NCBI GenBank assembly: GCA_007125165.1
Contig: SLDV01000031.1
Span: forward strand, 34,232 to 98,231
Direction of reading: 5' to 3'
Source of the DNA: Geobacteraceae bacterium
GTDB taxonomy: Bacteria; Desulfobacterota; Desulfuromonadia; Desulfuromonadales; Geopsychrobacteraceae
DNA: 64,000 bases
Positions 36,944-45,416 of this stretch are shown piece after piece. The position numbers and the translations under genes were made by a program. Every line of letters begins with the position of its first letter. Within the stretch, counting starts at the first letter, position 1. The notes under the pieces were generated by a model, which made no database searches, was not told the DNA's origin, and worked only from the letters and a program-made list of their open reading frames with translations.

Positions 36944-37026
36944 TTTACATATTGTTCAATAAATACCAAAAAATTATATCTAACCGTTTTTATTTCATTT
37001 TATCGATTTCACAGAAGATAAAACAT

Positions 37027-37042
37027 CGGTATATAAATTGCT
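37027..37042 (+). promoter_or_regulatory. Candidate sigma-54 promoter of the alpha/beta hydrolase gene
   Basis: CGGTATATAAATTGCT has the invariant GG and GC dinucleotides separated by ten bases and a perfect TTGCT -12 box, but the -24 box is poor (CGGTAT against TGGCAC). It is 114 bases before the ATG at 37156. Confidence 0.4.
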
Positions 37043-37155
37043 TATTCCTGTTGCGCAGGCAACGCCGACAAACGTTTTCGCCGGCAGAAAACGTGCTTCT
37101 AACTGACCCAACATAAATATTCCAACTTATCATGGGCTACGACAAGGAGAAATCA

Positions 37156-37977
37156 ATGCCAGTAGAAACTATTATTCCCTACAATGATATCGGCCAAGGA
37201 CCTGCAGTTGTTCTCATCCACGACCTTCCCTTGACCGCGGATATCTGGAACGAGCAAATTGAGCCCCTGAAAAATGCCGGATTTCGTATCATTCTTCCCG
37301 ACTTTTCGCGCTGTAGCGCCCACAAAACCATTTCCGACTACAGCCACAGCATTCTTCGCCTTCTCAACCGCCTTGGCCTGCGGCGTTTTGCTGCCTGTGG
37401 CATGGGGATGGGAGGGGCCATCCTCTTTGATCTGCTGGAACACCATGGGACGCGCATCGCCGGAGCTTGCTTCATTTCCACCAGGCCGGTTCAGGACGAC
37501 GTGCAAGAGCGTGCCAGGCGCGGCGAACTGATCAATGCACTGATGAAGAATGACGGGCCTGAGGTTCGCGAGCAATTGGTAGCCATGCTGGTTGCCGGGC
37601 GCGAAGAGCAGCTTTCCGAACACCTGGTGGCCTCGGTGCGCCGCATGGTTAACAACTACGATCGCGATGCCCTGATCAGCGGCCTGCACGCCATGATCAA
37701 TCGCCGCGACTATACCCGGCTTCTTACCACCCTGCAGATGCCAACCCTGGTGGTAGGCGGCGAACATGACAGCATCTGCCACCCTCACCATCTGGCGATT
37801 ATGGCCGGTAAGCTGCCGCGCTGTCTCGGGACCGACAAACTCGACGGTGGCCGTCTGCTGTCCCTGGAGCTTCCCCAGGAACTCAGCCGTAAACTTGTGG
37901 GCTTTTTCCTTGGCATCGCCCCACGCCGCAACCAGCCACCGGCAGAAGAAGCGGAAGACCTTGTTCCCGCTGGCTAA
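37156..37977 (+). CDS. Alpha/beta-hydrolase fold protein lacking nucleophile and His
   Basis: A 273-residue alpha/beta hydrolase by fold: GQGPAVVLIHDLPLTADIWN, then a nucleophile-elbow segment and PTLVVGGEHDSICHPHH with the acid Asp205. The elbow reads Gly82-Met-Gly84-Met-Gly86, so the nucleophile Ser of GxSxG is Gly. The segment where the catalytic His is expected reads LDGGRLLSLELP, with Arg233. The protein is therefore probably not a hydrolase; it may bind a ligand or be a structural relic. GGAG precedes the ATG. Upstream lie two palindromic sites and a sigma-54-like promoter. Confidence 0.82.
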   Translation: MPVETIIPYNDIGQGPAVVLIHDLPLTADIWNEQIEPLKNAGFRIILPDFSRCSAHKTISDYSHSILRLLNRLGLRRFAACGMGMGGAILFDLLEHHGTRIAGACFISTRPVQDDVQERARRGELINALMKNDGPEVREQLVAMLVAGREEQLSEHLVASVRRMVNNYDRDALISGLHAMINRRDYTRLLTTLQMPTLVVGGEHDSICHPHHLAIMAGKLPRCLGTDKLDGGRLLSLELPQELSRKLVGFFLGIAPRRNQPPAEEAEDLVPAG

Positions 37978-38000
37978 TAGCCTCATAGACTGACTTAACT

Positions 38001-38041
38001 GCCTGGTGTCCACCTGGACACTTTCCGGATGGGCACCAGGC
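38001..38041. terminator. Nested hairpins after the alpha/beta hydrolase gene
   Basis: Outer stem GCCTGGTG / CACCAGGC and an overlapping inner stem GTGTCC / GGACAC form two alternative hairpins starting 23 bases past the stop. No T-run follows. The rest of the 334-base gap to the glutamine synthetase gene shows no gene. Confidence 0.4.
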
Positions 38042-38311
38042 GCTGCCTCACCTCCAAATCCCTGCCTGTTTCTATCTGCTTTCTGCTCGACAATCAAGGC
38101 TGCCTGGGCCATTGAGTAACTCATTGAACTGACTGTTTTTGGAAAACTCCTTGAACATCAGAACCACATTAGGCTATCGTACGCGCCGAAAACACCCTGA
38201 AAATCTCACTTTTCAACTGATCCCTGTCTACATTCAGACCCCGTGCTTCAATGGCGCAGCGCGGCGACAGGGTGCTGTTGTCAACCCTTATCCCTGGGAA
38301 GGATCTCAACG

Positions 38312-39802
38312 ATGAGAATGAGCCCGAATGAACTGGTCCAGCACTTAAGAAAACCCGCCGCTGAATTTACCAAAGACGACATCATGCGCTTCTGCGAAGA
38401 ACGCGACGTTGAAATGATCAACCTTCGTTATGTTGCCGAGGACGGACGCCTGCGAACTCTGAACTTTGTTATTTCTTCCCGCGAACACCTCTATACCATC
38501 CTGTCCTATGGTGAACGGGTCGATGGCAGCAACGTATTTTCTTTCATTGAGGCCGGCAGCAGTGACCTTTACGTCGTTCCCCGCTACCGCACCGCTTTTT
38601 TGAATCCATTCACCGACGTGCCCACTGTCGATATTCTCTGTTCCATCTACGACAATATGGGAACGCCCCTCGACAGTGATCCGGGCTATATTCTGCGTAG
38701 AGCCGGGGATGAGTTTACCCGCCAGACCGGCTGCACCTTTAAAACCCTGGGTGAGCTTGAATATTATATTGTCGGAGATAAAGATGGTCTGTTTCCAAGC
38801 ATCGATCAGAAGGGCTATCATGCCAGCGAACCCTTTGCAAAATTTGAGGACATACGGACAGAGGCCCTGCGTCTGCTCGCGAAAACAGGGGCAAAAATCA
38901 AATACGGGCACGCCGAAGTCGGTAGCTTTTCCGATGGCGAAAACTATTATGAGCAGCATGAAATTGAGTTTTTGCCTACGTCTCTGCAAGAAGCTGCCGA
39001 GCAAATGGTTCTGGCAAAATGGTTTGTCCGGATGTTATGCAACCAACGCGGAGTCGGTGTCAGCTTCGCCCCCAAGATCACTGCCGGCAGAGCCGGCAGT
39101 GGTATGCATTTCCATATGCAGATCGAACAAGATGGTAAAAATATTACCATTGAAAACGGTAAACTCAGCGACATGAGCAGAAAAATGATCGCCGGCATCC
39201 TTGATACCGCCGATGCCCTGACTGCCTTCGGTAACACCATTCCAACGTCCTATCTGAGGCTGGTTCCCCACCAGGAAGCCCCGACCAACATCTGTTGGGG
39301 AGATCGCAACCGTTCAGTGGTCATCCGCGTCCCCCTCGGCTGGCAGGGCGCCGACAACATGATCAACGATGCCAACCCCCTGTGCCCGCCCCTCGAGTCC
39401 GGTGGTGACAGCAAGCAGACCTTTGAATTTCGGGTTCCGGATGGCTCCGCTGATATCTATCTTACCCTGGCAGGACTGGTAACGACGGCACTGCACGGAC
39501 TCAATATGCCGGACGCGCTGGAAAAGGCACGGCAGCTCTATGTCGATGTCAACATCTTCAAACCGGAGCATCAGGAGAAATTGGCCAATCTCAAACAATT
39601 GCCCATGTCGTGTTCCGAATCTGCCGATGCCCTGGAAGAAAAGCGCGCCATTTTTGAAAACAATGACATTTTCCCCGCAGGCCTGATCGATAATCACATT
39701 GTTAAGCTCAAAAGCTTCAAGGATAAGGGCTTAAGCGAGCGCCTGTATGGTAAAAACGACGAAATCAGAATGCTGGTGAAAGAATTTCTCCATATCGGTT
39801 GA
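38312..39802 (+). CDS. Glutamine synthetase family protein
   Basis: A 496-residue protein. The start at 38312 follows GGAAGGAT. The beta-grasp domain covers residues 15-105 (EMINLRYVAEDGRLRTLNFV). The catalytic domain has the conserved GSGMHFHMQIEQDGKN, HQEAPTNICWGDRNRSVVIR and FEFRVPDGSADIYLTLAGL. It makes glutamine from glutamate, ammonia and ATP. It differs from canonical GlnA in several places and lacks the usual adenylylation loop sequence (NLYDLPP), so regulation by GlnE is doubtful. It is monocistronic, with a good terminator 38 bases on. No GlnB gene is adjacent. Confidence 0.88.
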   Translation: MRMSPNELVQHLRKPAAEFTKDDIMRFCEERDVEMINLRYVAEDGRLRTLNFVISSREHLYTILSYGERVDGSNVFSFIEAGSSDLYVVPRYRTAFLNPFTDVPTVDILCSIYDNMGTPLDSDPGYILRRAGDEFTRQTGCTFKTLGELEYYIVGDKDGLFPSIDQKGYHASEPFAKFEDIRTEALRLLAKTGAKIKYGHAEVGSFSDGENYYEQHEIEFLPTSLQEAAEQMVLAKWFVRMLCNQRGVGVSFAPKITAGRAGSGMHFHMQIEQDGKNITIENGKLSDMSRKMIAGILDTADALTAFGNTIPTSYLRLVPHQEAPTNICWGDRNRSVVIRVPLGWQGADNMINDANPLCPPLESGGDSKQTFEFRVPDGSADIYLTLAGLVTTALHGLNMPDALEKARQLYVDVNIFKPEHQEKLANLKQLPMSCSESADALEEKRAIFENNDIFPAGLIDNHIVKLKSFKDKGLSERLYGKNDEIRMLVKEFLHIG

Positions 39803-39840
39803 GCAGTGACCCCAATGTCGGCCTGATTCATAAACAATAA

Positions 39841-39873
39841 GGCTGAAAGCCCGAGACGCTTGGGTTTTCAGCC
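39841..39873 (+). terminator. Intrinsic terminator of the glutamine synthetase gene
   Basis: Stem GGCTGAAA / TTTCAGCC with an additional inner CCC/GGG pairing, followed by a short TTT. It lies 38 bases past the stop codon. The stretch 39874-40158 beyond it has no gene; it holds a loosely repeated, inverted AATCGAAATCG / CGATTTCGAT pattern at about 39945-39970 and 40085-40110. Confidence 0.75.
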
Positions 39874-40158
39874 TTTACTGTTAATGGACGAACGGGTGCG
39901 GCAATCAACAACGGGACAGTTTGCCAGGTTCGTTCACGCAAGTTGCAAATCGAAATCGCTATCGGGATCGTTCTTGACGTTGCCTCAGACCACTTGATCA
40001 TCTCAAACCTGATAACCCCGTTCACTCAGGCGATCTGGTCGATCAAAAGGCGGTAGACCTCATGCTTCTCGTATCCAAGTCGTTTATTCGATTTCGATCC
40101 CGATTTGAATTTGGATGTGAATGTTCCCTCTTATTTTTAATTGACCCTGCTATGAAAC

Positions 40159-40198
40159 AAAACAAGGGGCTATGGAAAAATCCATAACCCCTTGTTTT
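40159..40198 (-). terminator. Intrinsic terminator of tRNA-Sec
   Basis: An 11-bp stem AAAACAAGGGG / CCCCTTGTTTT with an inner TGGA/TCCA pairing, immediately downstream of the tRNA on the minus strand. The stem itself supplies the TTTT tail. Confidence 0.85.
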
Positions 40199-40205
40199 TA
40201 TTGAT

Positions 40206-40301
40206 TGGCGGAGGCAGATGAGAATCGAACTCACCAGGGACGGGGTACGCCCCCCATCGGTTTTGAAGACCGTGAGCGCCACCAGGCTACTGACTGCCTC
40301 C
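40206..40301 (-). tRNA. selC: Selenocysteine tRNA (anticodon UCA)
   Basis: A 96-base tRNA on the minus strand, including an encoded CCA. The acceptor stem is the 8-bp GGAGGCAG / CTGCCTCC typical of bacterial tRNA-Sec, with discriminator G. The anticodon loop reads CTTCAAA (UCA, decoding UGA). The extra arm is long and GC-rich (GATGGGGGGCGTACCCCGTC). The T loop is GTTCGATTC. These features separate tRNA-Sec from serine tRNAs. It implies that UGA is read as selenocysteine in this organism; a candidate user is the rhodanese at 47526-48281. A strong terminator follows. Confidence 0.97.
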
Positions 40302-40427
40302 GAACATGCCCGGTCCGGAACGCGCATTCTACGTTGAATCCACTTCTTTATTCAAGCGTCAATTTTTATTCTATCACCATTCACAGTAACAAAAAATCAG
40401 CAACAAAGTTCTTCTATTATGTCCATA

Positions 40428-41819
40428 CTAGTCCCTGGTCACAACCAGGGTTTTCCAGTACCCGTGACGGAAGCGCAGAAAAAACAGGCCGCTGCTGATC
40501 AGAAAAAAAACGACAAACGCCAGCCACACCGTGATCGGGCTGAAGTTCAGCACCTTGAGGAAAACAAAAACGATGGGCACCATAAGCCAGTGCATGGCTA
40601 CTGATAACCCCATGGCCCACAGGGTATCGCCGGCGCCGCGCAAGGTTCCACTGAAGACGACGATGGTGGCATCAGCAAGCACATAAAGGGCAGCTAAACG
40701 CAACATATCCACCGCCAGGGGCGCAGCCGCCAGAAACAGCTCGTTGGATTCAGAAGGGGCAAAAATCCCGACCATTTGCTGCGGCAGGGAGACAAACAAC
40801 AGCAGTACCAGCGATGAATAGATCCACCCCATCTTCAAACCGGAGAGGGCTGCGCGTTCGGCGACGTCCGGTTTACCCGCGCCCATGTAGCGCCCGACCA
40901 GACTGACAACCCCGATCTGCAGGCCGAGCAGCGGCACAAAAGAAACCAGATCCCAGTTAAAGACAATGGTCACCGCAGTCGCCGTCACTGTGCCGTGACT
41001 GTGAAAAATCAGCACAATCAAGGTAAAGGCCAGCAGATTCAGAAACATTTCCACCCCGGCAGGTGAACCGTAACGCAACAGCTTTTTCATGATCGTACGC
41101 TCAAATTCACGGCAATTACCGATCGAAAATTCAAGCCGGTTGGAGCGCTGCAGATAAGCTGCCAGCAGAACCATCAGAGCGCAAAAACTCGCGAACAGAG
41201 TGCCGTAGGCAGCGCCCCGCAAACCGAGCGCCGGGAAACCGAGGTGACCGAAGATCAGCACGTAATTGGCGGTGGCATTGACAATCAGAGCCACCATGGC
41301 GGCGATCATGACGATACGGGTACGGCCGATGCCGGAAAAAAATCCGGACAAGGTGGTCCGCAACAAAACCAGCGGCGTTCCGTACAGGAGAATATCGAAA
41401 TACATCTGCTGTTGTTCGCGCTGGGCCGTGGGAATATCCATCAGGCCGAACAACCAATAAACCAGAGGGCGGCAGGAAAAAACAATCAACGTGGCAGGAA
41501 CGACCAGCAGCGCCGCCTGGGTGACAACCACACAACACTGGGATTTTCGTCCAGCGCCCAGGTATTGAGCAACCAGAGCGGTGGTATAACCGATCAGGCC
41601 GACAAAAAAGGTCATCAGCATGAAGCTCGAAAGGCCACCCGCCATGGCAGCATTCATCGGTTCCGGCCCGATGCGTGACAGAAACAGTCGATCAATAAAG
41701 ATCAGCAGGGTCTCACAGGCGTGAGACACCACCATCGGTGCAGAAATAGCGAGCATTTCGCGAAACCCCCCAGGGGGGTTAAGCTCTGCTGTGGATGTCG
41801 TGCTCACACGGGATCTCAC
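40428..41819 (-). CDS. MATE-family efflux transporter
   Basis: A 463-residue inner-membrane protein with twelve predicted membrane segments in two halves. N-terminal motifs include FREMLAISAPMVVSHACETL and IDRLFLSRIGPEPMNAAMAG. MATE proteins expel drugs or metabolites using a Na+ or H+ gradient. The start is uncertain. GTG at 41819, 21 bases after the YkgJ-like stop, gives a 20-residue leader; ATG at 41756 (MLAIS) would drop it. A perfect palindrome AACCCCCCAGGGGGGTT lies inside the leader codons. The gene probably forms a unit with the YkgJ-like gene. Confidence 0.87.
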   Translation of the reverse strand: MRSRVSTTSTAELNPPGGFREMLAISAPMVVSHACETLLIFIDRLFLSRIGPEPMNAAMAGGLSSFMLMTFFVGLIGYTTALVAQYLGAGRKSQCCVVVTQAALLVVPATLIVFSCRPLVYWLFGLMDIPTAQREQQQMYFDILLYGTPLVLLRTTLSGFFSGIGRTRIVMIAAMVALIVNATANYVLIFGHLGFPALGLRGAAYGTLFASFCALMVLLAAYLQRSNRLEFSIGNCREFERTIMKKLLRYGSPAGVEMFLNLLAFTLIVLIFHSHGTVTATAVTIVFNWDLVSFVPLLGLQIGVVSLVGRYMGAGKPDVAERAALSGLKMGWIYSSLVLLLFVSLPQQMVGIFAPSESNELFLAAAPLAVDMLRLAALYVLADATIVVFSGTLRGAGDTLWAMGLSVAMHWLMVPIVFVFLKVLNFSPITVWLAFVVFFLISSGLFFLRFRHGYWKTLVVTRD

Positions 41820-41840
41820 TGTCGGGCCGGGTATGCGGAA

Positions 41841-42479
41841 TCAGAAGTCGGCGCTAAAGTCGATCAATAACCCACATGGGATGAACGTGTCCAGTTCCAG
41901 TTGGCGGCGGCCGGTTAGCTGCCTGGCAAACAAGCCGAGCAGATCGAACTCGCGGGCAAAAGCGTCACGGAACGGATAGCGTAATTCAGGGCTCTGCAGT
42001 GGATTATTTACAACAAAATTGAGGGTACACCAATCAGTCGAAAAAAACTCCCCCGAGCAATCGATATTCGGCAATCCGTGCAACCTGCAGGTCAATGGGC
42101 GCGCATCATACACCAGACAGCCGCCATCCGCGCCGAGGAGGGGACAAGGGGTCTGATCATCCTCCGGCATCTGTTGCCAGTCATCATGGGTAAGGCGGTT
42201 CAGGATGTAAGGGGTCTGAAATTCCGGCCAGCGCTGTTGCAACTCGACAACCCCAGCCCGAGCTTTAGTCAACACCTGCTCCTTGACTGAATCCACCAGC
42301 ACAGTAAAGCCAGACTGCAATAGCGCCGCATCGAGGAGACTGACTTCAAACAGGCCGCGACAACAACCGGAACACCCTGGTCGACATGCAATCTGATCAC
42401 CTGACCGCTCAATACAGCGGGCAAACCAGCCATCAATGTCGCGCAGCAACTGACGATATTCAGTTAGAATTTCCTGCAT
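41841..42479 (-). CDS. YkgJ-family cysteine-cluster protein
   Basis: A 212-residue cytoplasmic protein with the YkgJ/UPF0153 cysteine pattern: ACRPGCSGCCRGLF near residue 32, then CPLLGADGGCLVYDARPLTC and NIDCSGEFFSTDWCTLNF. These cysteines are thought to bind zinc or iron; the family function is unknown, although some members are annotated as Fe-S oxidoreductases. The MATE gene follows 21 bases on. Confidence 0.85.
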   Translation of the reverse strand: MQEILTEYRQLLRDIDGWFARCIERSGDQIACRPGCSGCCRGLFEVSLLDAALLQSGFTVLVDSVKEQVLTKARAGVVELQQRWPEFQTPYILNRLTHDDWQQMPEDDQTPCPLLGADGGCLVYDARPLTCRLHGLPNIDCSGEFFSTDWCTLNFVVNNPLQSPELRYPFRDAFAREFDLLGLFARQLTGRRQLELDTFIPCGLLIDFSADF

Positions 42480-42546
42480 GCCGGGGCCTTAAGTCATGAT
42501 GATTTCAAGAGACAGCTTATTTTATCCTGGTCGAACCCGGAAGTGA

Positions 42547-43449
42547 TCACAGAACGACAGGGCCGTGTCCTGTAGCACCTGATTTATCCAGAAAGGCGCG
42601 AAGTTCTTCAGGAAGCGGCGAAGTAACAGAAAGTGTCTCATTGGTAAAGGGATTAACAAAGGCAATCCGGTAACTATGCAGAAAGAGACGGTGCAGGGCT
42701 GCAGGGCAGGGACCGCGGTATCGACGATCACCATAGAGGGGGTGGCCGATCTGCTGAAACTGGCGACGGATCTGATGCTGGCGTCCGGTCGCCAATGCAA
42801 TCTGCAACAGGGAAGCCCTACCATTCGTGGCCAGCACCTGGTAACTGGTAACGGCAGTTTTCATTTTACCTTTGGCCGGGATCTCATCTGTCAGCGTTTC
42901 ATTGCCGGATAATGTTCCTTGGACCAGCGCCAGGTAAGTTTTTGTCACCGCTGCTGTCATCATCATTGTGCCCAGTACTGAACAACTCTTTTTCCCCTTG
43001 CCGAACAATACAACCCCGGAGGTTTCACGATCGAGGCGCTGAATCGGGGCCACCATGAAATGCTCGCCGCGACGTCGGAGCAGGCCTGTTACCCGCGCCG
43101 TCAGGTTATCCTCCGCGTGCCCCTGTCCGGCATGGGTTGCCAGGCCTGACGGCTTGTCGACCATCAGCAATTGTTCGCTTTCGTACAGGATGTCCACCGA
43201 CATCTGCTCTGACTGCGCCAGCAGATCAACCAGCCTGCGGCTGTCTGGCAGCAGGATTACCTCACCCGCCGTCAGCAGATCTCCCCCCTGTACAGCATCA
43301 TCCAGCCGGCAGATTTTGCCACCGCTCAGCAGCTTGCGCAGATAAGCCACCGGCGCCGCCGGAATCGCTTGCTGCAAAAAGGATTCGACGGTCAGTCCAT
43401 TATCTGCCGGGGCAACAATCAGTTCGTGGCGAGCACCGGATGTTTTCAT
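42547..43449 (-). CDS. RluA-family pseudouridine synthase
   Basis: A 300-residue protein from the ATG at 43449, placed after GGGG; an ATG eight codons earlier is also possible. The N-terminal S4-like region reads LTVESFLQQAIPAAPVAYLR. The catalytic block is PIQRLDRETSGVVLFGKGKK with the active Asp. Later motifs KTYLALVQGTL and ATGRQHQIRRQFQQIGHPLY match the family. It converts a uridine in rRNA or tRNA to pseudouridine; RluC, RluD and TruC relatives cannot be separated by eye. Confidence 0.88.
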   Translation of the reverse strand: MKTSGARHELIVAPADNGLTVESFLQQAIPAAPVAYLRKLLSGGKICRLDDAVQGGDLLTAGEVILLPDSRRLVDLLAQSEQMSVDILYESEQLLMVDKPSGLATHAGQGHAEDNLTARVTGLLRRRGEHFMVAPIQRLDRETSGVVLFGKGKKSCSVLGTMMMTAAVTKTYLALVQGTLSGNETLTDEIPAKGKMKTAVTSYQVLATNGRASLLQIALATGRQHQIRRQFQQIGHPLYGDRRYRGPCPAALHRLFLHSYRIAFVNPFTNETLSVTSPLPEELRAFLDKSGATGHGPVVL

Positions 43450-43574
43450 GAGGACCCCGATAGGTACTTTCATTGTAAGAGATTGACCGAGAAACCCCCG
43501 ACAATGAGGTGTCTTAGCGTCTGTGGCGATCATGACCGACGCATCCGGCCACACCCGGTAATCCGGCAGACATC

Positions 43575-45416
43575 TTAAAACTGTCTGTTCTCCTGCAGAA
43601 AACTGGTTGCGTCAGCGTCATTCAACGGGCGGCTGAACAGGTACCCCTGCGCTTCCGGACACTGACAAGTTCGCAGAAAATCGACCTGCTCCTGTGTTTC
43701 CACGCCTTCCGCGATCACTCTCAGCCCCATGCCGGCAGCCATGATCATCACGGCATTGAGGATCGGCTCGTGGCGCATTCCCATACTGATACCCTTTACA
43801 AACGAGCGATCAATCTTCAGACAGTCTATTGGCAGATCACGCAAACGCCCAAGGCTGGAATAGCCCGTACCGAAATCATCAATCGCTATCTGAACACCCT
43901 GATCCTTGAGCTCATGCAAAGTACGAATGACGCCGGGGGGATCACTCATGATCATGCTCTCGGTAATTTCCAGCTCCAGCTGCTCGGGAGCAAGAGAAGA
44001 CTCTACAAGCACCTGGCTGACAATCTGGGTAAACTCATTGTGCAAAAACTGCCGCAACGACACATTGACGGCCATCCGTTGCAGCGGCAATCCCTGTTCA
44101 ATCCAGCTTCTGGCCTGGGCACATGCCGTCCGCAGAACCCATTCTCCGATGGTGACGATCATCCCGTTCTCTTCGGCAAGGGGAATAAAATCGAGGGGTG
44201 GAACCGCGCCAAGCTCCGGACTGTTCCAGCGCAACAGCGCTTCAAAGCCGATCAACTGTCCCGTAGACAAAGAGATCTGCGGCTGATAATGGAGTGAAAA
44301 CTCATTGCGCATAATGGCCTGACGCAGATGATTTTCCATAGTTAAACGCTTCATCACTGCAATATTCATCGATTCCTGGTAAAACATCACCGCATTCGGC
44401 CCTTTATGCTTGGCATTGAACATGGCCAGATCAGCATTCTTGAGCAAAGTCTCGACGTCATTGCCGTCCTCGGGAAAATAGGTAATACCGATACTCGTCG
44501 TCAAGGACACCTGATTCCCGTCAACATCAATAGGCTGGGTCAGTTGCTCGGCTAAGCGTAATGCTACTGTCGTCGCCTCATCCGGTTGTTCCAGGCAGGG
44601 CAGGATAACAGAGAACTCGTCACCGCCCATTCGGGCGATGACATCCTGACAATGCAGCCGGGCCACGGTATCCGTTGCCCGCAGGCAGGCTGTCATCCGT
44701 TGCGAAAGCAACTTGAGCAGATGGTCGCCAACTTTGTGACCGAGGGTATCATTAATACGCTTGAAATGATCCACATCAAGAAAAAGCAGTGCTCCGGCCT
44801 GCCCATGCCGCTTACCCATCTGCAGCACCATCTCGAGCCGATCAAGAAACAGGGTCCGGTTGGGCAAACCGGTCAAACCATCGTAAAATGCCAGCTTGTG
44901 CAGTCGCCCCTGAATTTCCTGGTCCAGCGCCCATTTTCGCGTCAACGCATGAGCCAACTGCACCACCTCTACCGTATCAAAGGGCTTCTTCAGAATAACC
45001 AGGCTGTCACTTTCGCCCAGCATCTTTTGGACATCGCGCCAGGAATAGTCGGAATAGGCGGTACAGAGAACAACCTGAATATCCGGGCAAGCCTGCCATA
45101 ACTCCCTGATGGTTTCGATGCCATCAAGACCAGGAGGCATCCTGCCATCGACAAAGGCAACAGCATAGGGCCGCCCTTCATTTTTGGCGCGAATGGCCAT
45201 ATCGATACCTTCTCGTCCCTGAAGAGCACAATCGATGTTGAAATTTTCCGTCTGCACTTCCGGGCGACTGTCACCAAAAAGCTCGGACTCCAGTTCCAGC
45301 AGATTTTTATCTGCCAAATCCTTAAGTGCCAGGGTTTTACGATAATCCTCGTGGATAGCGACATTATCGTCGATAATCAGGATACGAAAATCGGAATTTT
45401 TCATCATTGCCATCAT
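43575..45416 (-). CDS. Response regulator with GGDEF and EAL domains
   Basis: A 613-residue protein. The receiver domain opens NSDFRILIIDDNVAIHEDYR with the phospho-Asp in AVAFVDGRMPPGLDG. The GGDEF motif is intact (RMGGDEFSVIL), as is the EAL motif (FEALLRWNSPELG) with the later DDFGTGYSSLGRL. It could both make and degrade cyclic-di-GMP. It begins at the stop of the histidine kinase gene (overlapping GTGATG), so the two form a coupled two-component pair; the kinase very likely phosphorylates this receiver. Confidence 0.93.
   Translation of the reverse strand: MMAMMKNSDFRILIIDDNVAIHEDYRKTLALKDLADKNLLELESELFGDSRPEVQTENFNIDCALQGREGIDMAIRAKNEGRPYAVAFVDGRMPPGLDGIETIRELWQACPDIQVVLCTAYSDYSWRDVQKMLGESDSLVILKKPFDTVEVVQLAHALTRKWALDQEIQGRLHKLAFYDGLTGLPNRTLFLDRLEMVLQMGKRHGQAGALLFLDVDHFKRINDTLGHKVGDHLLKLLSQRMTACLRATDTVARLHCQDVIARMGGDEFSVILPCLEQPDEATTVALRLAEQLTQPIDVDGNQVSLTTSIGITYFPEDGNDVETLLKNADLAMFNAKHKGPNAVMFYQESMNIAVMKRLTMENHLRQAIMRNEFSLHYQPQISLSTGQLIGFEALLRWNSPELGAVPPLDFIPLAEENGMIVTIGEWVLRTACAQARSWIEQGLPLQRMAVNVSLRQFLHNEFTQIVSQVLVESSLAPEQLELEITESMIMSDPPGVIRTLHELKDQGVQIAIDDFGTGYSSLGRLRDLPIDCLKIDRSFVKGISMGMRHEPILNAVMIMAAGMGLRVIAEGVETQEQVDFLRTCQCPEAQGYLFSRPLNDADATSFLQENRQF

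Noticed and set aside
37153-38124. A 323-codon minus-strand frame opposite the alpha/beta hydrolase
   Set aside because: The plus-strand gene has the fold motifs and a ribosome site; the antisense product has no plausible domain.
41764-41780. Perfect palindrome AACCCCCCAGGGGGGTT as an operator
   Set aside because: It lies in the likely coding leader of the MATE gene and has no matching site elsewhere in the window.
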